This document shows positions 10,030-19,709 of a stretch of 64,000 nt of DNA, piece by piece. The stretch's first letter is position 1. The number at the start of each line of letters is the position of its first letter. A model generated the notes under the pieces. It had not been told where the DNA came from. It saw nothing but the letters and a program-made list of their open reading frames with translations, and made no database searches. Made by a program: the position numbers and the translations under genes. The stretch is from Mesocentrotus franciscanus (lineage: Eukaryota > Echinodermata > Echinoidea > Camarodonta > Strongylocentrotidae), in contig CP137683.1 in the NCBI GenBank assembly GCA_037976565.1, positions 7,914,321-7,978,320 on the forward strand, in the 5' to 3' direction.

Positions 10030-11560
10030 GCTAGAGCGTAGCGAGCGGAGCGAGTGGAGCGTAAATTGGCGTGGGTCCAGGGCCTTTGCGCTGGCGGGGG
10101 CCAAGGGTCAAAGCCCCCGGAAGCTCAGGGGTTATAGGCATTAAATTGTGGTCAGATAAGCCTATTTAGATACCTTATTTGTGACCCTGGCAGGTCACTA
10201 ATTGGCGTGGGGTCAAGGGGGCTGAGCCCCATGAAGCTCAGGGGTTTTAGGCATTTAACTACGGTCAGATGAGCATTTTTTGATACCTTATTTGTGACCC
10301 TGGCATGTCACTAATTGACAGGGGGTCCAGGGGGCTGAGCCCAATGAAGCTCAGGGGTTTTATGCATTTAATTGTGGTGAGATGAGCGTATTTAGATACC
10401 TTATTTGTGACCCTGGCAGGTCACTAATTGGCGTGGGGTCCAAGGGGATGAGCCCCATGAAGATTAGGGGTTTTAGGCATTTGATTACGGTCAGATGAGC
10501 ATCCAGGAGCTCGCCTTAGGGCCCATGGTGGGGTCCAGAGGGCAGAGCCCCCGGAAGCTCAAGGGTTTTAGGCATTTAATTACGGTCAGATGAGCATTTT
10601 TGTATACCTTATTTGTGACACTCGCAGGTCACGAATCGGCTGGGGGTCCAGGGGGCTGAGCCCAATGAAGCTCAGGGGTTTTAGGCATTTGATTACGGTC
10701 AGATGAGCATCCAGGGCCCGCCTTAGTGCCCTTGGTGGTGTCCAAAGGGCAGAGCCCCCGGAAGCTCAAGGGTTTTAGGTATTTAAGTACGGTCAGATGA
10801 CCATCCAAGGCCCATCTTAGGGCCCTTGGTGGGGTCCAGAGGGCAGAGCCCCCGGAAGCTCAAGGGTTTTAGGCATTTAATTACGGTCAGATGAGCATTT
10901 TTGTATACCTTATTTGTGACACTCGCAGGTCACTAATTAGCGTGGGGTCAAGGGGGATGAGCCCCATGAAGATTAGGGGTTTTAGGCATTTCATTACGGT
11001 CAGATGAGCATCCAGGGGCTCGCCTTAGGGCCCATGGTGGGGTCCAGAGGGCAGAGCCCCCGGAAGCTCAAGGGTTTTAGGCATTTAATTACGGTCAGAT
11101 GAGCATTTTTGTATAACTTATTTGTGACACTCGCAGGTCACTAATCGGCTGGGGGTCCAGGGGGCTGAGCCCAATGAAGCTCAGGGGTTTTAGGCATTTG
11201 ATTACGGTCAGATGAGCATCCAGGGGCCCGCCTTAGGGCCCTTGGTGGCAGGACCGTAGCCAGAGTTTGATGTTTGGGGGGGGGGCACATACATGTAATT
11301 GATTGACGTCCTGGGGAGGGGTCTATGAGGATGGGTGTGTGATCTTGGAAATTTTTGGGGGGCACGTGCATACCCCAAACCCCCCCCCCCTGGCTACGGG
11401 CCTGCTTGGTGGGGTCCAGGGGACAGAGCCCCCGGAAGCTCAGGGGTTTCAGGTATAAAAAAAAAGGTCAGATGAGCACCCAGGGGCCCACCTTAGGGCC
11501 TTTGGTGGGGTTCAGGGGGCGGAGCCCCCGTATTGTGACACTGGCAGGACACTACTCTTT
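10030..11560. repeat. GC-rich interspersed tandem repeat array, block 1
   Basis: This is a run of ~95-115-bp units sharing a core: gtccagggggctgagcccc, then gaagctcaggggttttaggc, then atttaattacggtcagatga. Two unit types alternate, one with 'accttatttgtgac..ggcaggtcactaatt', the other with 'catccaggggcccgccttagggcccttggtgg'. Each core has a short palindrome (gggggcggagccccc). The array is interrupted at 11249 by a MITE. It closely resembles block 2 at 14150. Confidence 0.8.
11249..11404. mobile_element. hAT-like MITE (156 bp) with perfect 8-bp TSD
   Basis: Its ends are caggaccgtagccag and ctggctacgggcctg, inverted repeats with one mismatch. Both flanks are cttggtgg (11241-11248 and 11405-11412). 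The flanking sequence is one repeat unit of the surrounding array, so the MITE inserted after the array formed. It is non-coding. Confidence 0.9.
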
Positions 11561-12045
11561 CTTTCTTTCTCTCTTGCTTTCTTTTTCTCTTTAACATACT
11601 TTTTCAAAAAAGTGAGGGGGGCTCGAGCCCTCCGAGCCCCGCCGTTCTGCAAGCCCTGACATGAAAGCTTCTTTAAGCATATTTTTTGTCTGACTGTAAA
11701 TTTGGGAATTTGTAATTTTCCAACAAACGCATAAAAAAGTATAGTTTACAAAGAAGCAACATTTGTAAATCACTGGGGGTATCGAATAAGAAATAAACCA
11801 CGTTTGAAAGCCCCCCTCCATCAGAACGCCAGTGTTTAGGGGGTCATGTCTTCTCACCCCTATAATAAAAAGCACACACACGCTTTCCGATCCTCTCACA
11901 ATATTTCAACGATATGCGCGTATTGCTATTTTCAAATCCTCCATTGATAATTATGGGGGCATGCGGATTGTTTAGGAAATTTAATTCCTGTTTACTCTCC
12001 TTTTATTTGAATGGAAATATAATATTTGTTGCGATTCAATTCAGG

Positions 12046-12104
<59 letters not shown>

Positions 12105-12220
12105 TTTTATTTTTTATTTTATTTTTTTTTTGGGGCGAAATGCGTTTGCCCCGCTTTTCGTTGGGGCGACCGTCCCCTGCCGCCCCCACTTCAGGCGCCT
12201 CTGGGTCCAGGGTAAGATGA
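11561..12220. repeat. Downstream part of block-1 repeat element
   Basis: A CTTT-rich run is followed by aaaaaagtgaggggggctcg and by cctgactgtaaatttggga-like text, then a (TTA)n run at 12048-12080 and a GC-rich end near 12130-12200. The same order (CTTT run, ggctcgag segment, 'tgactgtaaatttaggaatt' unit, GC-rich T-run end) follows block 2 at 15700-16657. It is therefore probably a second, degraded copy of the same element. I could not define its termini. Confidence 0.5.
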
Positions 12221-13570
12221 TTAAAGTCAACAATGTCCACAAGGGGGCAGGGTAGATGTTTTGAGGGACTACACACTATGCATGTTACACATGAATTAAT
12301 AGGACTGTCTCAAAACACAAGATCTTGAAATCACCGTGATTATACGTTTGGTAACAGACCGAGGACATGAAATGATATGTGCATGCATATCAAATCTTAT
12401 AGAAAAATGAAACATTTCAATATGGATGATATATGATTATAATTTTAACAAGGAAATATTGATATCACATAGACTAACTATGTAATATAGGCCTGCATAA
12501 CAAGAGGAAAGAATCAAAAATGCAATTCACGAAGGAAGGAAAGGGTATTACATTTTAGAAAATGAACAGACGAACGGCGTGTCAGAGTCTACGAATTCAG
12601 CGTGATCGGAATTAATTATGTGTAATTTAGTGTTGATAATATGACATGATGGATAATTGATTTCAAGGTCATATTGCTTGTAGAAATGTGCCTATGACAT
12701 AAAATAAATAATGGTTGTTCATCGTTTGTGTCATGTCCTAGCCTTAACAGATGAAATTTATTATTAAGCAGGCGTCATTATCGTTAGATACCAATTCAAT
12801 AGCAGTGCAAATAACACCAAAAAAACATACACGTGAACACAGTTTACCAACCTGCATATACAAACATTGCATGCGTGAAAGTCACTTGGCTAGTAATATT
12901 ATTTATTCATTCATGTCTTCATGTATTTATTTATCTAATTAATACGGTGGTGTATATCACCGCATTGTTGTGTATATGGTGTGTATCAACGGTGTAATTG
13001 TTTATTAATTCAAAGTTGTTTAAATATACACCTTTATATGCCTTTAGTTTATTGTCCTACTTAAGGTCTAGGAGCAAACTCACCTGATACCTTCTTTATC
13101 ACCCTGACCCATGCTTGGTAAAGTACATTATCAGACGGGCTGAAGATAAAAATGAGAAAATGCACCGATTCATAATCATTATTATATACCTCACTTTAGA
13201 AATCTAGCCATCTGATTGGTCGAAATTGGAGTCGTGATTTCAAGCCATGCCCCACTCACAGGGCATAGCAATAGCCCACAGGGCCTAGTTAAAAGTTTCT
13301 ACCCTCATCCTCATTATCCTGCGATTCCCATTGGTTTACTGCGATCCCCATTGGTTTGCGTGTTAAAATTGTCTACGTGCGAGCACGGACGCCATACAGT
13401 GCTCTTTGTCTGCGATTCCCAAATGATTGAAACTTTCACTCATTTTTAAGCGAAGATTAACAGACAGTGTTTCAGATTTTCTGTGATGTTTTAACAAATT
13501 TTTACTCACTAAAAGGCTAAGGTAAGAATTCTTGGTAGATTTTTGTTTTAATTCGGCATATAAAAGTCAA
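12221..13570. other. Intergenic, no recognised gene
   Basis: This is AT-rich sequence. The segment 13150-13420 contains repeated 'gcgatccccattggttt'-like phrases but no TE termini or splice-framed exon that I can support. Confidence 0.35.
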
Positions 13571-13687
13571 ATCGACTGCTTTAATACTCGAGGACTAGCT
13601 GTTTCTAGGCGCGCCTCGGGGTGATAGCAGGGGATTCAACTATCCCTTGAGCGTATAGAAACAGCTAGTCCTCTCGTAGCAGTCGAT
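13571..13687. repeat. Hairpin-forming inverted repeat
   Basis: The left arm atcgactgct...gaggactagctgtttcta pairs with the right arm tagaaacagctagtcctctc...agcagtcgat. Arms are about 38 bases with a few mismatches, and the loop about 40 bases. No target duplication is apparent. It could be a small MITE or a structured RNA. Confidence 0.6.
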
Positions 13688-14149
13688 ATAACTATATTAT
13701 TCACGTGGTGACGATTAAAGGGTTAACGATTACAAAATGCATACAGTTTGATTCTGCAAATCGCCTCCCCTACCGAAGGCCACCCTCACAACGAAAAAAA
13801 GGATATATGTGTGATGCACTATACAACGAACGGTTCTTGGTGCTCTAAGGCGTATGTTGCAGATACCCTGTCTTCCAGAGGCGTTAAACATTAGGTCCAT
13901 TATGTCAGGCGCGGATCCAGGATTTCTTAGGGGGGGGGGAGGCCCAAATTTGAAATTATGCGAGCCAAATATTGGTATGTAGGCCGAATGGTGACCAGCA
14001 GTGGCGTAATGAGAAAAACGTTTTTTTTTTTTTTTTTTTTGGGGTGGGGCAGACAAAAAAATCTGCATCTCCCCACTCTTACCTCCAGGCCCCGCTGAAC
14101 GTTTTTCAAAGTGGGTGGGGGACGCTAAAGTATTAGTGTTCAAGAAGAG

Positions 14150-15700
14150 CGTAGCGCAAATTGACGTGGGGTCTAGGGCCAAAGCGCCGGCCAGGATCAA
14201 AGGGCGGAGGCCTTGGAAGCTCAGGGGATATGGGCATTTAATTACGGCCAGATGAGCATATTTTGATACCTTATTCATGACACTGGCAGGTCACTCATTG
14301 GCGTGGGTCCAGGGGGCTGAGCCCCCTGAAACTCAGGGACTTTAGGCATTTTATAACAGTCAGATAAGCATTCAGGGGCCTGCCTTAGACTCCCTGTTGG
14401 GGTCGAGGGGGCGGACCCCCAGAAGCTTAGGGGTTTTAGACACTTAATTACGGTCAGATGAGCATATCTAGATACCTTATTTGTGACACTCGCAGGTCAC
14501 TAATTGGCGTGGTGTCCAGGGGGAGCCCCCAGAAGCTCAGGGGTTTTAGGCATTTTATAACGGTCAGTTAAGTATTCAGAGCCGCCTTAGGGCCCCTGGT
14601 GGAGTCGAGGGAGCGGAGCCCCCGGAAGCTCAAGGGTTTTAGGCATTAAATTACAGTCAGGTGAGTATCCAGGGGCCCCGCCTTGGGGCCCTTGGTTAGG
14701 GGTTTTATGCGTTTAATTACGGTCAGATGAGCATTTTTGTGATACCTTATTGACAGAAGCAGGACACTATTTAGCGTCGGGTCCGGGGGGCGGAGCCCCC
14801 TGAAGCTCAGGGGTTTTAGGCGTTTAATTACTGTCAGATGAGCATATTTTGATACCTTATTTGTGACACTGGCAGGACAATAATTGGCGTGGGGTCCAGG
14901 GGGCGGAGCCCCCAGAAGCTCTGGGGTTTTAGGCATTTTATAACGGTCAGATAAGTATTCAGGGCCGCCTTAGGGCCATTGGTTGGCTTCAGGGGGCAGA
15001 GCCGCCGGAAGCTCAGGGGTTTTAGGCGTTTCATTACTATTTGATGAGCATGTTTTGATACCTTATTTGTGACAATGACAGGATAATATTTGGTGTGGGT
15101 TCCAGGGGGAGGAGCCCCAGAAGCTCAGGGGTTTTAGGCATTTTATAACGGTCAGATAAGTATTCCGGGGCCGCCTTAAGGCCCCTGGTGGGGTCGAGGG
15201 GGCGGAGCCCCCGGAAGCTCAGGGGTTTTAGGCATTTAATTACGGTCAGATGAACATATTTTTATACCTTATTTGTGACACTCGCAGGTCACTAATTGGC
15301 GAGATGTCCAGGGGGCGAAGCCCCCGGAAGCTCAAGGGTTTTAGGCATTAAATTACGGTCAGATGAGTATCCAGGGGCTCGCCTTGGGGCCCTTGGTTGG
15401 GTCCAGGGGGCAGAGCCCCCGGAAGCTCAGGGGTTTAAGGCGTTTAATTACGGTCAGATGAGCATTTTTTGTATACCTTATTTGTGACACTAGCGTCGGG
15501 TCCAGGGGGCGGAGCCCCCAGAAGCTCAGGGGTTTTAGGCATTAAATTACCGTCAGATGAGCATCCAGGGGCCCGCCTTAGCCCCCTAGGTGGAATCAAG
15601 GGGGCAGAGCCCCCGGAAGCTCAGGGTTTTAGGCATTTAATCACGGTCAGATGAGCATATTTTTATACCCATTATTTTGTGACACTGGCAGGTCACTATT
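14150..15700. repeat. GC-rich interspersed tandem repeat array, block 2
   Basis: This has the same unit types as block 1: gtccagggggcggagccccc, gaagctcaggggttttaggc, a 'ttacggtcagatgagcat' segment, and 'accttatttgtgacactggcaggtcact'. Units are ~95-115 bp, about a dozen to fifteen copies. Open frames across it are a by-product of the repeat and carry no protein family. Confidence 0.8.
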
Positions 15701-15799
15701 CTTTCTTTCTATTTTTCTTTAATATACTTTTTCAAAAAAAGTTGGGGGGCTCGAGGCCCTCGAGCCTAGCAGTTCGCTGGCCCTGACATGTAGGCCTCT

Positions 15800-16095
15800 A
15801 AATAAGCATATTTCTTGCCTGACTGTAAATTTAGGAATTTGTTATTTTCCAACAAACGCATAAAAAGTATAATTTACTAAAAGCGAGGAAAAACTCGGAA
15901 GTTTCTTGCCTGACTGTAAATTTAGGAATTTGTTATTTTCCAACAAACGCATAAAAGAGTATAATTTACTAAAAAGTGGGTGAGGAAAAACTCGGAAATT
16001 TTTTTGCCTGACTGTAAATTTAGGAATTTGTTATTTTCCAACAAACGCATAAAAAAATATAATTTACTAAATGAGTGAGGGAAAAACTCGGAAAA
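15800..16095. repeat. Three tandem ~93-bp units
   Basis: The phrase cctgactgtaaatttaggaa followed by tttgttattttccaacaaac recurs near 15818, 15909 and 16005, each followed by an A-rich 'gaggaaaaactcggaa' end. A single copy is found after block 1 near 11690. Confidence 0.8.
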
Positions 16096-16099
16096 TTGT

Positions 16100-16640
16100 G
16101 TCATTTCAGCGAGTTTCCCTTTCCCTTCTGTCTCTTTTAGGTTTGCTTTGGGGGAGGCAAGGGCATTTCGGCTCCCCTCCCCCCGATCCACACGTTGTTG
16201 GGGGAATTAATTGCAACTGATCTCCCCTTCTTTTCACCCTTTTTTTTCCTTCTTCGTCTTTTTTGTTCCCTTTTAGCTCTCCTCTTTCCCTGTCCCTTCC
16301 TTCTCTCTTTTTTTCTTGGGGGGTAGAAGCAGGGCCTCCCCCGATACACAACTTGTTGGCGGGAAAATTGCAACTGATATCCTCATTCTTTTCTTTTCTT
16401 CTTCCTCTTTTTTCCTTCCCTTTATCTCCTCTTTTCCTTTTTCTTTCCCTTTCCTTCATTCTCTCTTATTTTTTTTGCTGGGAGGCAACAGCCTGGGAGG
16501 AAAGGCCCTTTCGGCCCCTCCCCCGATCTCCTTCTTTTCTTTTCTTCTTCCTTCTTTCCCTTCTTTTCCTTCTCTCTCTCTTTCTCTTTCTCTTTTTTTT
16601 TTTTTTTTTTGCTGGGGGGCCAAGGCCCGCTCGGCCTCCC
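16100..16640. repeat. Pyrimidine-rich internal repeats of the hAT-like element
   Basis: Long CTTT/CCTTT tracts alternate with GC-rich phrases (gggggaggcaagggcatttc; gggaggaaaggccctttcgg; gggggccaaggcccgctcgg). These phrases are related to one another, so the segment grew by duplication. Long open frames here are low-complexity artefacts. Confidence 0.6.
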
Positions 16641-16665
16641 CCCTGGATCCGCGCCTGCATTATGC

Positions 16666-17299
16666 TGCCCTGCATTAACATGATCAAGTGCCGCCCGTGG
16701 CAAGTACCCATTCTGTCTCCCCCGTATGTAAGCCAGAGGTTTTAAATGATTAAAACAAAATTGAGTTCACTCCCTTACATTCCCTTTTTACTCTCTGTAT
16801 TCGAATCGTGTGAGTGCGTAATTTGGATTTGCATACGTTTATTAATCAGATATGATTATTTACGTCTTGGACCGTCCTTTAACGTCACCATCCGAAAGAC
16901 GTGACTCAGTTTCGAACCTGGGTCCGATCAGAATCTGTTTGTAGGTGAAGACAACATCAAAATCTTAATTAGACTAGTTCCAACATTCATACCCCTAAAA
17001 CTGTTCCATTAATTTAGAAGTCTATCTCTGGCTGCACCGCTATCAGTACTGGCACTGGTTTTATTAGTACATGAACATGAAGGATCAAGCCCAGAATTGT
17101 TATTTCATGTGATCAGTGTAACTCAATACTAGAGTCATCAGACATCACAACGAAATAGGCAGTAGCCTAGACCCTAGACCTACTGCAAAAATAGAAGTTT
17201 TTTTCAATTCGTATAATTTCATCTCAGGCAGAACTTTCTTGTAGTCGTGTACCAATGTCTTGAGCTCAGGCTTAATTACCAGGATATTATAAAATCAAA
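16666..17299. other. Intergenic, nothing recognised
   Basis: I see no gene, repeat termini or array in this AT-rich stretch. Confidence 0.35.
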
Positions 17300-18175
17300 T
17301 TTGCAACGGCTATGGTGGTCATGATAACGGCCATGATGGTCACATCCATCACCGTCACATTCACCACCAACTTTAGGACAAAACAAGCAGATTCTGCTAG
17401 CTGAGGGTACTAGATGACAAACATTTATAAATTGATATTGTTTGTTATTCTGCCTGTTTTATATTTTGAATTGATAATAGTGGGTTCTTGGGACATTGGT
17501 GCCGCAGCGGGACTCGAATCGCGGACCTTGTGATCCACAGTCCGTTGACGTATCCACTCGACAACGACACCTTTGCTAATATAACTTACTTTCCTTTCTT
17601 GTTTGTTGTCCAAAGATTACAACTTCTTTAACTTTTTCCTTTTCCGTTTCCATGGCCTTTTTTTATTACTTGCATCGACTAAAAATTGAGTTATGATGAA
17701 ACGGACAGCTAAAGTTGTTAAATGCTTACCATTTGTTTTTGTTGTTGAAAATTAGAATATTTTCTAAAATTCCAATATTTCTTGATTTGTTTTCATGGTA
17801 ACGGCACAGCGGCCACGTCCATCACCTACTTTATGGCAAACAGACAGATTATGATACCCGAGGGTCCTAGAAAATCGAAAGTAATTTCTCAAAATTATGC
17901 AACCTTTTATTTAACTTTTTTGTTAAAAATTCGTTTTAATTTTTGTTTATTTTGTTGTCGTCTTTTTTTAATTAAAAAAAACACCATTATATTGACATAC
18001 TTACAATGTGTTTTTAACTTAAATCAGCAAATAATTATATGACATTTTCTAAAATTCTAATCTTCCTCATTATTCTGTTACCATAGTAGTAGCTCTGGTG
18101 GTCACGTCCACAACAAACTTTAGGGCCAACAAATATATTCTGATAAGGAAGGGTCCTAACATTACTTAGAGAAGA
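17300..18175. repeat. Three diverged copies of a ~100-bp segment
   Basis: Related segments lie at about 17310-17400, 17795-17880 and 18075-18165. Each has 'gtcac(a/g)tccatcac', then an 'aactttagg.caaa' stretch, then 'gagggtcct' or 'aagggtcct'. The last two are each preceded by a 'ttttctaaaattc.aat.ttcct' stretch, so the duplicated unit is about 285 bp. In one frame all encode a V-T-S-x-T...N-F-R/M-x-N/K-like string, but stops prevent a firm exon call. Confidence 0.5.
17498..17571 (-). tRNA. tRNA-like sequence (pseudogene or SINE head)
   Basis: On the minus strand ggtgtcgttgtcgagtggat, then cgattcgagtcccgctgcgg and cacca form a 7-bp acceptor-like pairing, an A-box-like part (tgtcgagtgg) and a good B box (gattcgagtcc). 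The anticodon stem does not pair cleanly, so this is a decayed tRNA or the head of a tRNA-derived SINE rather than a functional gene. Confidence 0.4.
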
Positions 18176-18212
18176 AAGAAATTAAGATTGTGTCTCACGG
18201 GGTGGGTGCTGT

Positions 18213-18240
18213 TAGTGTCCCTTTCTATAAAGGGACACTA
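18213..18240. repeat. Perfect 12-bp-arm hairpin beside the LTR element
   Basis: tagtgtcccttt-ctat-aaagggacacta is a perfect palindrome. It sits between two copies of ggtgctgtta (18205-18214 and 18241-18250), the second of which spans the target duplication and the first bases of the 5' LTR. Confidence 0.7.
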
Positions 18241-18245
18241 GGTGC

Positions 18246-18554
18246 TGTTATGGAATAGCGCCATCTGTTGCGAGACACAGTGTAGATGGATCCAGATTAA
18301 ATGGCTGAACCCAAAGTAACTCAAGATTGTAAGCCTCCGATATTGGTTGTTGTAATGCTATCATGTATTGTTATGTTGCTTCTTCTCTTCCTAGGAGAAA
18401 TGTCCAGCCTATGGCAAGGAGTGTTTCAACTGCCATAAGAAGAATGGCTGAACCCAAAGTAACTCAAGATTGTAAGCCTCCGATATTGGTTGTTGTAATG
18501 CTGTAATGTAGTTATAAGTTACAATAGGAAGAGAAGAAGAAACATAACAAAACA
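18246..18554 (+). repeat. 5' LTR (309 bp) with internal scrambled patch
   Basis: It matches the 3' LTR at both ends but is 126 bp longer. The extra part contains a 24-base inverted copy of the LTR's own end (18370-18393), a ~48-base copy of the gag zinc-knuckle region (18398-18445; source 19553-19600), and a second copy of the 'ggctgaacccaaagtaactc' LTR segment. Confidence 0.85.
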
Positions 18555-18572
18555 TGGTGTCAGAAGTTTGAA
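18555..18572 (+). other. Putative primer-binding site
   Basis: The sequence tggtgtcagaagtttgaa begins immediately at the LTR boundary with TGG, complementary to a tRNA CCA end. The tRNA species was not assigned. Confidence 0.55.
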
Positions 18573-18894
18573 GTTACTGGATTCGTCGGGATATTTTTGG
18601 ACCGTTTTTAAGAGACGAGACTACGAAGTTGGGAGACGGAAGAGTGCACGGACATGGAGAGTTGTAAGTTAACTTATTGGTGCCGATATTGACTTTGTGA
18701 CGTCCCGAATGGTGCTGTGATGCTGACGCTATATGAGCTCTTTAGAACAAAGTAGAGATTTCTGATAGAATCGGCGGAGAATTGGATGCTGAAGTACGGG
18801 TGACCGAAAATACCAGACAGTTTTCAACCCATTGACGGTGCACATAGATCGACTTAATTACATTGCATTTGGCGGTCTAACTCTATATCAGAAA

Positions 18895-19709
18895 ATGGAG
18901 CAGCTGAGACCTCCTAGACAGATGAACTTTGAGGCAAGTGCCCTGCCCTTGGCGTTGGAGTGGAAGCAATGGAAGGAAGAGTTTGTGCTCTATATTGATT
19001 TGAGCATGGAAGGGAAAGAGGAAAAGGTAAAGATCAAGATGTTCAAGTACCTCGTTGATCCACAAGGTAGAGAGCTGTATGAGACGATCAAACCTGAAGG
19101 GTCAAGATCGGTACCCTACAGGAAGTAACCCTTGCTCAAGCTCTTAGTGCTTTTGAGAGGCATTGCCAACCAGTAAGGAATGAGACCATCGACAGGTACC
19201 GGCTCTTTACTAGAAGTCAAGATAGTGGAGAATCTTTTGATATATTCCTCACTGAACTGAAGCTGTTGGCAGCTCACTGTAATTTTGGAGAGCTGTAGGA
19301 GTCACTGATTCGGGACAGAATAGTGTGTGGCATCAGAGATGGCATGCTGAGGGAAAGACTTCTGCGAGAATCTTCGCTTGATTTGGACAAGTGTGGGAAA
19401 GCTTGTCAGACCTCCGTGCTTTCCAAGGCCAGAGTGGATGTCCTGGTAGGTGACCAGCGACAGGAGGTTTGTACGGTAAGCAGAGAGGGAACTTCACACT
19501 GGCCAACAGTTCAGTGTCAATTCTGTGGACGCAAACATGAGAAGAAAAAGGATAAATGTCCAGCCTATGGCAAGGAGTGTTCCAACTGCCATAAGAAGAA
19601 TCATTTCTCAACCCAGTGCAAAGAAAAGCAGGCACAGCAGAAGGATCAGTGGAAAATCAAAGGAAAGAAAAAAGAGGGAAGAAATATGTGCATGCAGTGG
19701 AAGACATAG
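18895..19709 (+). pseudogene. gag: gag of the Ty3/gypsy element (capsid/nucleocapsid), broken
   Basis: A plausible start is the Met at 18895 (MEQLRPPRQMNFE), leading into a capsid-like part with EWKQWKEEFVLYI. The frame shifts near 19117 and a TAG lies at 19296-19298. The nucleocapsid follows at about 19515-19620 with a C-x2-C-x3-H-x6-C knuckle and a canonical C-x2-C-x4-H-x4-C knuckle (CSNCHKKNHFSTQC), then a Lys-rich tail. Role known from the family: packaging of element RNA into virus-like particles. It cannot be translated as one protein here. Confidence 0.8.

Larger units (their letters stand above)
13906..16657. mobile_element. Non-autonomous hAT-like element (2752 bp) carrying a minisatellite array
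   Basis: The left terminus caggcgcggatccagg and the right terminus cctggatccgcgcctg are perfect 16-bp inverted repeats. The flanks are cattatgt (13898-13905) and cattatgc (16658-16665), an 8-bp target duplication with one mismatch. Inside, in order: a G/T-rich end, the short-unit array (14150-15700), three copies of a ~93-bp unit (15800-16095), and a pyrimidine-rich right part with internal repeats. No transposase frame is seen. hAT affiliation is inferred from duplication length and CAG..CTG ends. Confidence 0.8.

Noticed and set aside
13730..14278. 182-codon minus-strand open frame
   Set aside because: It crosses the TIR, a poly-T run and the start of the short-unit array. The composition follows the repeat, and no domain is visible.
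10030..15700. CRISPR-like array in the regularly repeated GC-rich units
   Set aside because: The whole unit repeats without unique spacers, the unit length varies, and the DNA is clearly animal.
16263..16745. 160-codon + frame and overlapping Lys/Glu-rich minus frames
   Set aside because: Low-complexity CT/GA tracts keep several frames open at once; there is no family signal and the region lies inside the hAT-like element.
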